NCBI RefSeq assembly: GCF_040054535.1
Contig: NC_090795.1
Span: forward strand, 6,609,501 to 6,673,500
Source: Antennarius striatus
Taxonomy: Eukaryota; Chordata; Actinopteri; Lophiiformes; Antennariidae
Reading direction: 5' to 3'
DNA: 64,000 nt
Positions 1 to 12,800 of this stretch are shown one piece after another. A program made the translations under genes and the position numbers. Every line of letters begins with the position of its first letter. The first letter of the stretch is position 1. Under the pieces are notes generated by a model, which saw only the letters and a program-made list of their open reading frames with translations, was not told the origin of the DNA and ran no database searches.

Positions 1-600
1 GCGTAATTAGGTAAAAGTGGACCAAGTTTGATCGGCCTGCTAAATAGCTCACATTTGGAAGGGATCAAACAGGGACAAAAAAAAAAATAAAAAAAATAAA
101 CATAAATGCAGCGCTCCTCTGTAGCTCACCATTTTGATCCAGCGCTTCGAGGCTCGAAGGAGTCCCAGAATAACTCCTTTCGCAACGATTTCCCCCTCTC
201 CATGAAAATGACGGTTGATTTGTCACATTGCTTTAGTTGTTGCCTTATCCTCAATCCTTTGCCCCTGTGCTGCTGTAGCATTCAGACAGACAAAAATGCA
301 GAGGCTGGTTTTGAAGGAGGAATTGGTGATTGGAGCTCGGGGATCATATGGGCTTTTTGTCAGACGGCTTTAAAGGGACACGGTACTCTTTAGCGCGCAG
401 CTGACAAGCAGGCGCATTTCTTTGTACAGGACTTCGATTTTTTTTTTCCCTTTCTGTCTTGGCATGATCAAGAGGTCTGGAACGGACATTCATCCATATG
501 GCGCAAACCTGGGTGCGCTTCCTGTCGCTGTGCGCTCCTGCGGCCGCGTGACGTCACTATGGCGGATACATGCAGGGATCAGAGAGTTCATTCATTTGGG
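1..600. promoter_or_regulatory. CpG-rich block with CRE, probable promoter of the gene to the left
   Basis: This block is richer in G+C and CpG than the AT-rich sequence to its right. It contains a NotI-like GCGGCCGC stretch and a perfect CRE palindrome (TGACGTCA, 549-556), followed at once by a YY1-like ATGGCGG. On the minus strand a donor-like ATG|GTGAGC lies at 126-132, so a noncoding first exon running leftward from about 530 to 132 is possible. In human the gene after NKTR is ZBTB47 in the same orientation, which would put its 5' end here. That assignment is inference from synteny only; no coding sequence of it is visible. Confidence 0.4.
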
Positions 601-3365
601 GTGAAGCAGGTTTTTAAAGTTCATTTACAATCTATTGTAAAACGTTCAGCAGAAGAATCACGTCAGTCCTTTATCGCTTCTGATTTACAAGTATGATTGG
701 ATAAAATGTATGGATCTAACGAGCAACAGAGTAAAAACAAATTTACAATCAGAATTTAAACAATTATCTTACTTTCCCTTGAAAAAATCAGCTCCAAACC
801 AAGTCCACCTTCTTTTGTAATTTCGTGTTTATTATTAGTTGTTTATGAGTTTTCAGCAAATATATGACTTTTAGCCGATCCGGATCTTTTTTTAACTCGA
901 GATATAGCTTTTTATATTTCACAGATAAATCAAATCCATTAGAATGACTTGAATTTTTCATTATATAAGGCACATATTGGCAGCAGAGCCAGGTCTCTAT
1001 CTTTCTTTATTACTGTACTGTGACCCAATATTTATTTTCTTCCTCCAAGTCTATATTTTAATCTGGATCCAAACACACATCCTGGTGGAATATCATGAGC
1101 CTGGGTTTTTTTTAATGTATTTATTTTGTTTGGTTTTATTACTATTTGTCATGATATTGGCCAAATATTAAAAAAGGTGGTATCTCACATTGGAAAAAAA
1201 GAGAAAAAGACCCCCAGAATCCCAGATCCATCTCAAAAGTTTCATCAACTCCTCTTTGAAACAACATTTAATCAAATTACTGAATATTTATTACAAGTCA
1301 AAATATCTCTCAAATGATCAAACAGTAAACAAAGGAAATTATCACGTGAGATGTACCATTTCCATTGACAGAGGTTAAAATACAGGTGTCCCCTTCATAA
1401 TTTAATTTGGAGGATTTTAACGGTGCATACAGCACTATAAATAAAATGCATTTCCATTAGCCTAACATGTATTTTTTTTATTGATTAATCTGCTAAGGAG
1501 TAGCCTATAAAACATCAGAAAGTACACTCTGTATTCTCTGACCGTCATTCCTCATTTTTTATTCAGTTACATGGGATATAAATGGGAATACTCCCACACT
1601 GGTGAAGCAAATCCTTCAAATGAAAAATGATTTGGATTTCAAGATTCATCAGTTATCGAACTTGCTGCTTATTAACTTGCTGTCATTCAACAAGTAGCTT
1701 CAGCTCTGATATTGCTACACAAGACCTAGAGTCTCCATGCCCACGTTAGGACTGGGGCCCTGGATGGTTAATTCCACCATGTCTCAAAACCCCCTGAAGA
1801 ATCTTTCAGCTTCCTCATCATCGCTCACTCCTGAGCGGGCTCTATGGAGCAGAAGTCAATATGCTCATAACAAGGTGAGGACAAAATTGATTGAATGCCA
1901 GAGCTGGACCCATTCATCACTTCACAGACTCAGCCAAGACTAGAATGGCAGAGTGGATAGAGTCACTCAGAAAGGCCGCCAAATCAAAATCCAGACAGAA
2001 ACAAATCTTTAAACACATTCTTCCTAGAACGTTATTTATTTCAGCTCCAGTATTGAAACAACCACAGACTTCTGAACAATCAAAACGTATTTTACTTGCC
2101 TTTATCATGCACACCTGCCTCCACAAACTTCCATGGATATTCATTCAATACTATTTGCTTCATTTGATCAAAAGAAAACTTCCCAGTACTGCAATATTTG
2201 GGGATGTTAAAAAGGAAAGGTTTAAATATAGGTATGCATGTCTGTCCAGATCTGTTTTAGTGTTTTATAGGTTCTTTTTTGGGTCACAACAATCCCTTCA
2301 CTTGGTTTTGAGAAAATCCCACAGTTTTTGCGTAATCCTGTATAAAACCAAATAACCAAACAATAAACAGACAAGAATAAACGCCTACATAACTGAAATA
2401 GCAAAGTGCCAGCAAACCCACGCATGTCAACAAGTCAATTAAGTAATTGTGTTGTGATTTGGATTGCACTATCATATAAAATTTATAAGGAAATGATGAA
2501 CATTTCAGAGAAGGGGAACTCAGAGAGAACTTCTGTGAAAACTTAATCATCAATTTCCACAAAAGTGACAGCAGGTGAATGACTCTTTCTCAGGCAATGA
2601 GCTTAAAACGAAGGACAGGAACCAAATATCTCATTCAAAAACCTCAAAGTTCTTGACACTCATTATATATAAAACTAGGAAAACGCTTTTGTTTAATTTG
2701 AAGCATTTTCTAAGAGATCTAGCATTTCTTTAGAAATATAAAAAAGTATAAAGATTATCACATGTATAATAACGTTTTGCTCCATCTGATTGATAAATCA
2801 GTTTGTTCTAGGCTCTTAAAATGAAGCACATATCTCACAAAAATGTGTATTAAATGTTTTATCCGTATATACTGAATATAATTTACAATACTTTGTCTAT
2901 GTTAAGTTTTTCTAACTTGTAAAATGATTGTGATGCAATATTGTACATTCAGATTTGATTTGTAATGAGGGCCTTCTGTTAAACCCTGAATGCATTCATC
3001 ACTGCGACTCTGCTTAAAAATTGGAGAAGCAAGCAATGCAGCAATTCATCAATATACAGTATATATAAGAATTGAATTCTTAACAAATAGTGAAATCCAA
3101 CTCTTAATGTGTTTACACATCATCCAGCATCTTTGAATTTCCTGTGAATTAATTTTAAAAGTGGATGTGGAAAAAAAAAAGTTGAATCCTTTGAGGACAC
3201 AAACTGACATCTCCATGATTTAAATGGGGGAAAAAAACAAGAGATAATGTAGATGCAGTGTTATTTAATAAGTGTGAACATTCATAATTGTTTGAGTAAA
3301 ATCAAAAGTAAAAAACAAGTTAAAAAAGACATGAAACAAATGTAAATTACAATAGAGCTTAAAAC
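601..3365. other. AT-rich noncoding stretch between the left promoter and nktr
   Basis: No recognisable gene, RNA or mobile element was seen. Open frames here are short and low in complexity. A slightly GC-richer patch at about 1690-1980 includes a plus-strand donor-like AACAAG|GTGAGG near 1875, but there is no convincing exon around it. Part of this region may be distal nktr 3' UTR, since AATAAA-like sequences on the minus strand continue beyond the proximal poly(A) signal. Confidence 0.5.
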
Positions 3366-3385
3366 CACTACCAGGCTGTGCTTTT

Positions 3386-3391
3386 TTTATT
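3386..3391 (-). terminator. nktr: candidate distal poly(A) signal of nktr
   Basis: AATAAA on the minus strand about 425 bases past the nktr stop codon. It could serve a longer 3' UTR; the proximal signal at 3648 is an equally good candidate. Confidence 0.3.
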
Positions 3392-3647
3392 GACAAATAT
3401 TGCCAATTCTGGAACATAAAAAAAAGACAAACTGATCAACTCTTTACAGAAACCAGAGCTAAGGGGATTACAGTATTTACAGCTGTACATTTCAGTGTTA
3501 AAAAAAAACAGATGTAGAAGAATAAACAAATATACAGTAATATGAAATATATACAGCTCCTAATATTAATTACATAGGTTATTTTAAACTGATAGCTAGA
3601 GCCAATGTTGACAAGACTCAGCCCAGTTCTCCCAGTTGTAACTTTCC

Positions 3648-3653
3648 TTTATT
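3648..3653 (-). terminator. nktr: candidate proximal poly(A) signal of nktr
   Basis: AATAAA on the minus strand about 165 bases downstream of the nktr stop codon (3815). It would give a short 3' UTR. It is called from the hexamer and its position alone. Confidence 0.4.
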
Positions 3654-3814
3654 TGGACTCATTGAGTCAGCTTATGTAGGATAGATGTAACAACACAGTA
3701 TCAAACTACCAAGATAAAGAGATTATCAAGTTGCTCTGATCTGAGATCTTAGCAGTAGCTGCTATTCTGCACCGTCTTGAGGCCGTGGATTTGTCTCTGA
3801 GCAGACTCCAGAGC

Positions 3815-3884
3815 TTAGCTGTAGCGGCTGCTGCGACTGTGACTCCTGTGCCGGGAAGAGCTGCGACTGGAGGAGCGGTACGAC
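3815..3884 (-). CDS. nktr: nktr exon 17, terminal coding exon
   Basis: Encodes [20 protein letters not shown] then YS and a TAA stop (3815-3817). The acceptor is CTGCAG. The SSRYS end matches the human C-terminus. Confidence 0.92.
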
Positions 3885-6800
3885 CTGCAGAGGGCAGAAA
3901 TTAGAAAGAAATGTTTCATGTTTCAAGCATGAAGTTGTTCCACACTCAGAGTCTGAGTTGTTGGCATGTCGTAAACCACAAGGGAGGGAAAGACACAAGG
4001 TTACAACAATTCAAATGAGGTGTGTCTTTATGTCGATGACTGTCAGGGAAGAGCACCTCACCGAGATCTGCGGTCTGAGCTCCTGTAGCTGTGACTTCGG
4101 CAGCGACTTCGTCTCCTGCTCACGCTACGACTCCTACTGGAATAACTCCTGTAAGACTCTGACCTGAACAGTTAAAAGAAAACATTATTTTATCAAAAAC
4201 AATTACATGTTGTTTTAAACAGATCAACCTGTCTATATGCAGACCTGGATCTCCGGCGGTATGAGCGACTTCTGGAATGACTCCTGCTGTATGTTCGACT
4301 GAGGAAGAAAAAAACATGGAGGTTTGAAGAATTAGTAATTATATTCTTGGAAAACTGCATTGATAACATGAATGGAGCCTCTTGTTAGTTACATTATCCA
4401 TCAGATAACTGAACTGGCCTGTCAGGGCGTACCTGTGAGTCCTGTAACTTCGATATGCACTGCTACGGGAGCGAGACCTTCTTCCATGCCTCCTCCGACT
4501 CCTGCTGCGGCTCCTACGAAAAGGTTGCGTGGATTCAACAATAGGAATTATGATACCGGCCAGAACAAGCCCAGAGTCCTTTGAAAGGTTTGATCATGAG
4601 CTGAGTGAGCTTCCTGTCTCACCTAGACGAGAAGCTGGAGCTGCGGGATCTGCTCCTGGACCTGCTGTACGAGCGGGACCAGTGGCTGGAATGGGAGCGA
4701 GACTTCCTTGTCACCGACCTGGACTGCTTCGGAGAGCGTGAGCGGGAGGTTGTCCTGGTCTTTCCCTCAGAGGGAGACCTTTCCTCACTGGAGCTCTCTT
4801 GATTCCTCGGCCTCTGGTTGAGACGTGCGGTCTTACGGACCTCATCAAACAAGGATCCCGGTCGGACCCGACTTTTGCTCTTAATCTCCATTCTTACTCC
4901 CTGCATGTTAGGGGTCTGGTTCTCTTGAAGTGTGTTGGGTTTTGTGATGGTGGGTGGTGCGTTCACATTCTGTAGCGCTGACATTCCTTTCAAAGGCTTC
5001 CATTTAAAATTAACTGCAGTACCAGGTTTGCCAGAGGTGTCTTCATCCTGCTTTTCACGAGAGGCTGATGAAGACGTACCAGAGGGCTCTGCTTTGACAT
5101 GAGGCAGAGCTTTATCTTTACCTGCCATATCTAGAGACTGTGAGGTGGATTTTAGAGGTAATTTAGGGGCATTACTATAAGACTCCTCTAGAACTGGAGG
5201 TTCTACAATTTCCACATCATGCTCAGGGGTACAAATGTCCATATCATCTAATGAATCAAGTTCTTTGAAACTGGCTAAATTAGCACCATTCCTGCTGGAT
5301 GACTGAAGATGAGGTTCAGCGTGTTTTGCTCTCTGTTGTCCCTTATCTTCTTCTCTCTTGGGATTGTTTAAAGACGCTAACTGTTGATTCTTTGCCATCG
5401 TACCGTCCATGCTAGGCCTCTCTTTGACAACTTTACTGGGACTATGCTTCTCTCGTTTTGATTCATCCTCTTCCTCCTCCTCTCCAAACTCTAAGGGTGG
5501 CTGCCAGTGAAATGTCTCTTTAAGCTTCTGATGTTTTCTCTTAGATCTCTTCCCTTTGTCCTTGCTGTGATGGGAACCGCTTTTGTTCTCACTTCGTCTC
5601 TTTCGTTTATGCTTACGCTTGGCCTTCTTCTTGCTCTTGTGCTTCTCAGGCTCAGTTGCTTTCTCAGGACTTTCGTCTGACTCGGTCGAAGCAGCGGTAA
5701 CAGCAGCGATCTTGTAAGCCAGAGCCGCCACGGTCTGAGATGACTTTCTTGATGTCTCACACTCAGATTCTGAACTGGCCTCTCCTTCCTCTTTTTCAGA
5801 TATGGCCAACGGCCTGGCTGTTAAATTTTCAGAGTCACTTTCTGAATTCCATCCAGTGTTAGCAGATAAATTCTGGTCATGACCTTCACCAGACTGAACC
5901 ATTTTTTTATGCTTTTTTGACAGGCTGGCAGAATTGCTTTGGCTCACTTTATCGCTGTCACTATCCCATTCAGTCCTGCTATTAAAGCTCTCCACTGGCA
6001 TCGACCTGTATGGTTTCATCTCTTGATCTGTGCTTTTCTCTTTTGTTTTTTCCAAAGAGCTACTTCTCTTTGAAACACTGACATCAGGACTAAACTCAGG
6101 GCTTGCCCTGATCTCTGACCCAGTGTGAGCATCTTGACTACTGGTATGTGAAACGTACTTGTCTTCAGTTTTTATCCTCCGCAGAGAGCTGTAATTCTTC
6201 AATTCCTTGTCTGGTGAATTCTTTTTAATTATTTTTTTAGGTGAGTTTTCAGAGTCTGACCTGCTGTAGGAAGAAGACCTGCTGTTATACTGATGAGGAG
6301 ACCTGGACCTGGACTTGCTATAACTTCTACTCCTCGAGCGACTGTATGAACGGCTGTAGGACTTGCTTCTGGAGGATCTGCTGTGTGAACACCTAGTAGG
6401 TTTGTGCGCTTTGTCACTTTCAGAGTCACCTGGCAGACACTTGGTTGAAACTGTAGTCTGAGGTTTTTCTGTATTGCTATCAGCCGGTTGCCTGGGGGAG
6501 GAAATGTTAGCTGCTACTTTTGCTTTAATTTCTTGAATATGAACATAGGAGGGCTTCCAGGGCTTTTGACCAGGTTTCCATCGTGATGGTGGAGGACTAT
6601 CGCTCAACGGGATGACAGGGACACTTTCAGGAACTGGGATTGTATGAAGTCGGGGGACAGAACTGACTCTGCTGTCTGGAAGCTTTTCAGACACATGGAT
6701 CAGCGCTTCTGGTTTGTTCTTACTAGATTTCCTCTTTCTTGAAGATCTGGATGAACTCTTCTTTCTAGAAGATGACCTAGATCTGTACCTGGATCTTGAT

Positions 6801-9800
6801 CTGGACCTGGATCTAGAACGGGATCGAGAATAGGACCGAGATCTAGATCTTGACAAAGATCGACTTCTAGACCTAGAAAGGCTTCTGGATCTTGAATAAG
6901 ACCTGGATCTCCCTCTAGATCTGGACTGACTGGATGTGTAAGATCTAGAGTAGGATCTTGATTCTCTTGGAGAAAATGGAGAACGCCGTCTCCTTAAAGT
7001 TGATGAATGATGATTCGAAGAGGATCGGGATGAAGACCGGATCCTTTTGGACTTTTTTTCTGAAGACACTGAACTTGCACCCTCTGACAGGTGAGGCTCT
7101 TGAGGTTTGTCCTTAGAGCTCTTCTTCTTACTATGTTTACGTTTTTTGGCCTTCTTCTTGTGTTTGGCCTTCTTCCTTTCCTTCCTCTGTTGCCGGTGCT
7201 GGCTGGATCTCTCAGAGCTGTGGTCTGAGGTGTGTTCTGCAGACCACGACCAAACAGAGTTGCTTCTGTCATCCCATCTGCTTGAGGAATGGTCATTCAA
7301 TCTGTTAAGTCAAAGGATGAATGAGGTAACGAAAAAAATAACTACGGGGATACATAAATTTCACAAACCAAATATGAAGGCATACTTGTCCCCTTTGCTC
7401 CATCTCTCTATACTCGGTGGTTGATAAACTTTGGTTCTCTTCATCTCTTCTTTCCAATGTGGTGGAGTTTCACTGCTTCCGCATTCTTCCACAGAGGTAG
7501 ATCGTGATTTGGACCTTGTAGGGGTGTGATATCTCTACAAAAATATTAAAAACAGTGACATTTAAATTAATGTGAAAACAATTACTCAAAACTCATTAAC
7601 CACTAAGCTACAGAGATCAAGAAGTCTCTGCTTAAAGAATGTTTGCCTTCAGTGACTTCATAATATTCAAAATATATACAGTACACACAATACACAGATC
7701 CGAGCTATGAGTATAATCTTGGCGTACAGCAATATCATTTTTTTTTATCTTGTTCCCCTCTGGCAGCCGCTCTGAGTTATCTTTTAATCTCGTCCTGATC
7801 CGAGGTTGGGAACCACTGCATTACAGTAATCACATCCGTAATCTGCCAGCAGAATTCTGATTGAGTTCTAATACAAATTATATTTTCAGCCAATACTGTG
7901 CTGTTCAATTAGACCTGTCGATCAGTGAAAATTATAAGCAGACTACCACATTTAACTCATAATCTCCATGTCAGACAAATCTGATCCACTGGCAGCAAAC
8001 ACACCATTGTTCCTCTGCCCCTGATCTTGCGTCCAGACTTGGAGACTGCAGGTTTCGGGTCAGTTGAAACATATGTTCCTTCTTTTTCAACTCTGAAAAT
8101 AGTATAAGTAAACCCATACTGTAATCACTTATGACAGACTATGAGTAAATTAAAATGTAGTTCAAAAGACATCATGTAAAAATTATTGTAATTTTAAACT
8201 GACATCTCCGTTTTAGCTTCCTCAGAAGGCATGTCCCGTCGTAGCAGAAAGCGGTTCTCTGGCACTGGTGGGATTTCCTCTGGTCGGACGACAGGCTTTT
8301 CTCTTTTTCCACTCTGCTCTCTCTCTCCTTCCACTTCACCGTCTCCCTCCAGCGTCTCTCTTTCCACAGGACTGCTTTGACAACAAAACAAAACAATTTT
8401 TTTTAAATGGAAAGAGCCAATCTGTCTTGATGCAACATGACAGTATAACACCAGGACTTTGTTTACATACAAGTAGGGATGGACTTCGACTTTCAAAAAC
8501 TAACTCGTGTGATGAAAATGTTTACCTGCACCTGGCAGTAAAACAGAGATACCACCAGAAGGTGGTGTTAATACAGCTAAAGGTTGTTTGCAACATCGAA
8601 TCACAAAAGAGAAGGAATTTACTATTATCACCAGAGGGACAGTAGAAACACACTACAGCCAGCAAACCTTCAGTCAAAGGAGAGCAAAGTACCAGCAGAA
8701 GGTCATCCACAGCTCAACAGTCATTGGCTGGCTTTGTTGGCACAAGCATTAAATGTGATGTGACACATGCAGAACATTTGATAGCCAAATATTGAAAGTG
8801 ACTAACAACCACTGTTTTGTGCGTGAAATGCCCATCCCTCCATTTGTGATACATGACTAACCGTGTCATGTGTCACTCATGTCAGGATGTGATCATGATT
8901 AATTTCCCTGAAGGAACATCCTTAAGGGATTAATACAGTTCCACTCTACTCTACTCTACTCTCTACTCTATGATAAAGGTTTAAAATATACCTTTGCTTG
9001 GAGGTCATAGCATTCTTCTTCTTTTTGGATTGCCTCCGTTTCTTCTTGGACCGTTTACTCTTTACATGTCTCTTGTGTGTGTGATGTTTGCGCTTTTCAT
9101 CTGATTCATTACCAGACTCGACAGAAGTAGACAACTGAGAGGACGACTCATGGGAACTGAAGGATGAGTCAGCAGAATGGGAGGATCGCTTCCTTTTGCC
9201 TTCAAGTACTGACATAAAAAAAGTTTGCAACACCTTAAGTACACATTTTGAAAACCTTCATTTAAACTGTCAGGCCACATGACCTTAACAAATTACAACA
9301 GAGCAAAGTACCAAATGGGGGGAAAAATCCCCGAGAATGGAAAAAAACAAAAACAATTCATATGAATGTCTAAAAACTAGTTACGATCAACAGATAATAT
9401 CTATTCATGTTTGTTATAACGAACAAGCACGAGAGGTGTGAAACATCTTACCATCATTAGCGGACTTGGTGATAAGTTGCCCACAGTCCATCACTCTCAC
9501 ATCAGCGTAGGGTCTGCTGGCTGAATCAGTCTTCAGCCCCTCGATCTTCTTAATGACTTCAAATCCAGATATGACGACACCAAAGACGACGTGGACTCTA
9601 TGGGGAGGTAGGAAAGATCAATGTTTTTACAAACACACACTGGATACTGAAAAAAAAAGTTATACTGAATAAATTCTGGGCCAGTTTTAGTTCTTCTTCA
9701 AAAGAACTACCGGTTACAAAAAAAACTACTGGTTACATTCTTACTAGATTCAGCAACTCATATTCTGTAGTCAGACTGAGCATTGTTTCAATTAATAGTC

Positions 9801-12800
9801 TCCCTTTCTTTGTAAAAGTAGATTAATAAAATTATTTTCCCAACGATTTCTACCCCTATATGGCTTCAACTGTTTTCTCTCTCTGATATAAACAATGAGT
9901 ACACGACTCCAGCTGACAATGTTTAGTGTCGTCTGGACGGGGGCCGCCGACTCTCTGTGTAAAGTATTTGGTAGTAAAACAATGAAATCTAATCACCCCA
10001 CATCCACATGGTCATGATGAAAGATTAGCAGTTGTTTGGACTGTTAAGATCTTCACAACTATTCGCAACAAAGATGTTTAATGAGAAGCAGTAAATGGTT
10101 TCCATAGGACCAGTTCTGTGCTCTTCAGGTTTAACCACCAGCTTCAGGCACTTTTGCGGCTGAAAGTACTTTGTAGCATCTTCAAATGAATAAGCATGAT
10201 GATTAGTAACTTGCTGCTGCTGCATGTCTGATATTGATCAAAAGGCGAAAAAATAAAAGTCTGCCTTACAAGTGTATTCTAAAGGCAGCCTCTGGCAACT
10301 CGGCAATCTGACAACAAAACTGAAAGAAAATTTTAATGATGTCTGTAAGTGTCAAGAAGACATTTGGTTTTACCCATCAAGATGCGGGGCCATCTTGGTT
10401 GTGCTATTTGTGGAGAATCCAGCAAAGAAGTCGGGAAAGGTCGAACAACAATGGTGATAGGGGTCATGAAGAAAGGAGAAAAATAAGGAAAAGATTCAAA
10501 ATTAACAGGCAACTTTAAGAGGCTTTGGTGTCACTGTACCATTGGAAAAATCTCAAAAAGGCTTCAGAATTTGAAAGACAACCAAAAATGTTTAACATTA
10601 GATTGCATATCCATATAGAAAACTCTTAATTATTGCTGTTGAATTGAAAACAGCCATGAAACACACACCGACAGTATGTGTAATTAATCTGTATCATAAA
10701 AAGGACAGATTAATATTCCCTCTGTTTAAATTTATGGAAGACATTTCTAACTAATGCTGATAACCTGTTTTTAGTGATAAGAAACTTGCCAATTATTGTC
10801 AAACCCTTGTGCATATTGTTCAAACATGTTCAAAATGAAAGTGCGGACTGTAGAATAAATGCAAATACAAACTACTGAGTGATAAAAACAGTCAGGAGAA
10901 GAGAGAAACACAGCCTTGGAGACACATTACCTTGGAAGAGCAGGATGCTAGAGTTTCTGTAAATTTTACACAAAAAATGGCAAGAGAAAAATGTAACACA
11001 TTTGTAGGTAAAAAGAATGAATCCATGTTTCCTGCACTATGAAATGTAGCTGAACACTAAGAGGGATTTTTGAAGTTCACACTCAACGACAATTTATACT
11101 CTACTGTTTCTAAGACGAGAAAGTCACAGAAAGGAAAAACATTACAAAGTAAATATAAGCACCCTGTCAGTTAAATGCAGTAGTTATTATGAGTTCTGAG
11201 TCATTTTACTTTTTTAAATGTCACTAACATGAAAAACTGCGAGCCGTTGGTGTCCTTCCCACGATTGGCCATCGACAACAGGAAGGCTTTGTCGTGTTTG
11301 AGAGTGAAGTTCTCATCTGTTGGGAGGAGAGAAGGGGAGACGGGGGTCTCAGACCACGTTCTCTGACATGCAACAACGGAAATATTCTGGGAAGGACATG
11401 ACAAAAAGAAGAAATATTTTCATCCCTCAGACCTAATCGTTGTCTTACTGACCAATCCCGCCGTACAGGAAGTGTTTCTCAATTATTTCCTTTTCTTAAG
11501 TGCCACAACTATTGATTTGTACAATCACAGATGATTAGAAATATCAAGCTATTCCTAAAGATAATTTGGCAAACTCAAGAAATTAGATATTTCCCAATGT
11601 ATTTACTCTACATACAAAATATCCACACTGTAAGACTCCACTGTGATACGCTGAGTCTTTCTATAGAGTAGAGAAGTCTGCAGCCTGCATCTCTCTACAT
11701 GTCATAGAAGCCCTGTGGCTATAAATACCACACATGTACCATGAAAGTAATTTGAGACGCTCAAGTCTTTTTCGGGGAGGGACAGGGGGTGGCAAGGTGT
11801 GAATAGAATATCCTTTAACATCCCTTCGATGCACATGTGAACCAGCGCCATTGCAAACATTTGCACTGGTTTAACTGAAAGGAAGGTGGTGGGAACAATG
11901 TTGACATGGTGTTACTGAGCTGTGTACATCTCTTACCTTATCATTTTGCAAAAGACCACTCTATAAATAAAAGAATATGTTGAAAATTTTAGGCAGGAAG
12001 ATTGTAGCTTTCATATAGAGAATGCCTACTCTCCATGCTGACTTGACAAAGCCCACTACTGTTACTAAATAGAAGACAGCATTATACAATGGAAAGTGAA
12101 GGTCAGCAGAGTCATACATAGGAGATTTCACAAATAAATACACATGCAACACTATTTCGCTCATTGTTTATTATCCATGCAAAGTAGATAAGTAATCGGC
12201 AAAATATTTATAGGTTAATTATAAGAGCAGATACTTCCATTACCTTCAAAGTAGCCACCGTATATGGACTCTCCTCCTCTTCCATTTCCTGCAGGAAATA
12301 ACAGTAAACCATAAAGCTAAAAGCAAGCAGAAAACGAAAAACAAAAAACCCACTACGGCGTTTTGGACGGGATGACTAACTTAACACATCAATTTCTTTA
12401 AACATATCCTTTAAAAATCATTACCTTCAGTGAAGTCACCTCCCTGGACCATAAAGTTCTTTACAACTCTGTGAAATGTAGAGCCTTTGTAGCACAGCTC
12501 TTTCCCTGTGATTTTGCCAGTTCCCTTTTCACCTGAAATAAGCTGCATGTTAACTTCAGCTTTAAAACATAAAACACCAAATATTCAGTAGACATGCTGC
12601 TGTGTGAGGAGGGCTTCTCCTAGGAAATGCTGAACTTTGTATCTATTCTAAACAGGAAAGTAAAAACAAATGGGAAAAAAAGGGGCTTCAATAAACTAGC
12701 AGCTATGTGCTCAGGCCTCCTGTTATTAATACTCCCATGGAGTGTTCCTTGCAGGGGACAGAACACTGGCCAAAAGCCATTACACCCCAGATTTCCCTTC

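Noticed and set aside
106..393. 95-codon plus-strand open frame in the CpG block
   Set aside because: It has no recognisable domain and unbiased composition; a chance open frame in GC-richer DNA is more likely.
4619..4622. Reading nktr as ending at the TAG just past 4623
   Set aside because: The TAG is formed by reading into the donor. Four further phase-compatible RS exons lead to the conserved SRYS end and TAA.
8268..8645. 125-codon plus-strand frame overlapping nktr exon 10
   Set aside because: It is an antisense shadow of a conserved coding exon.
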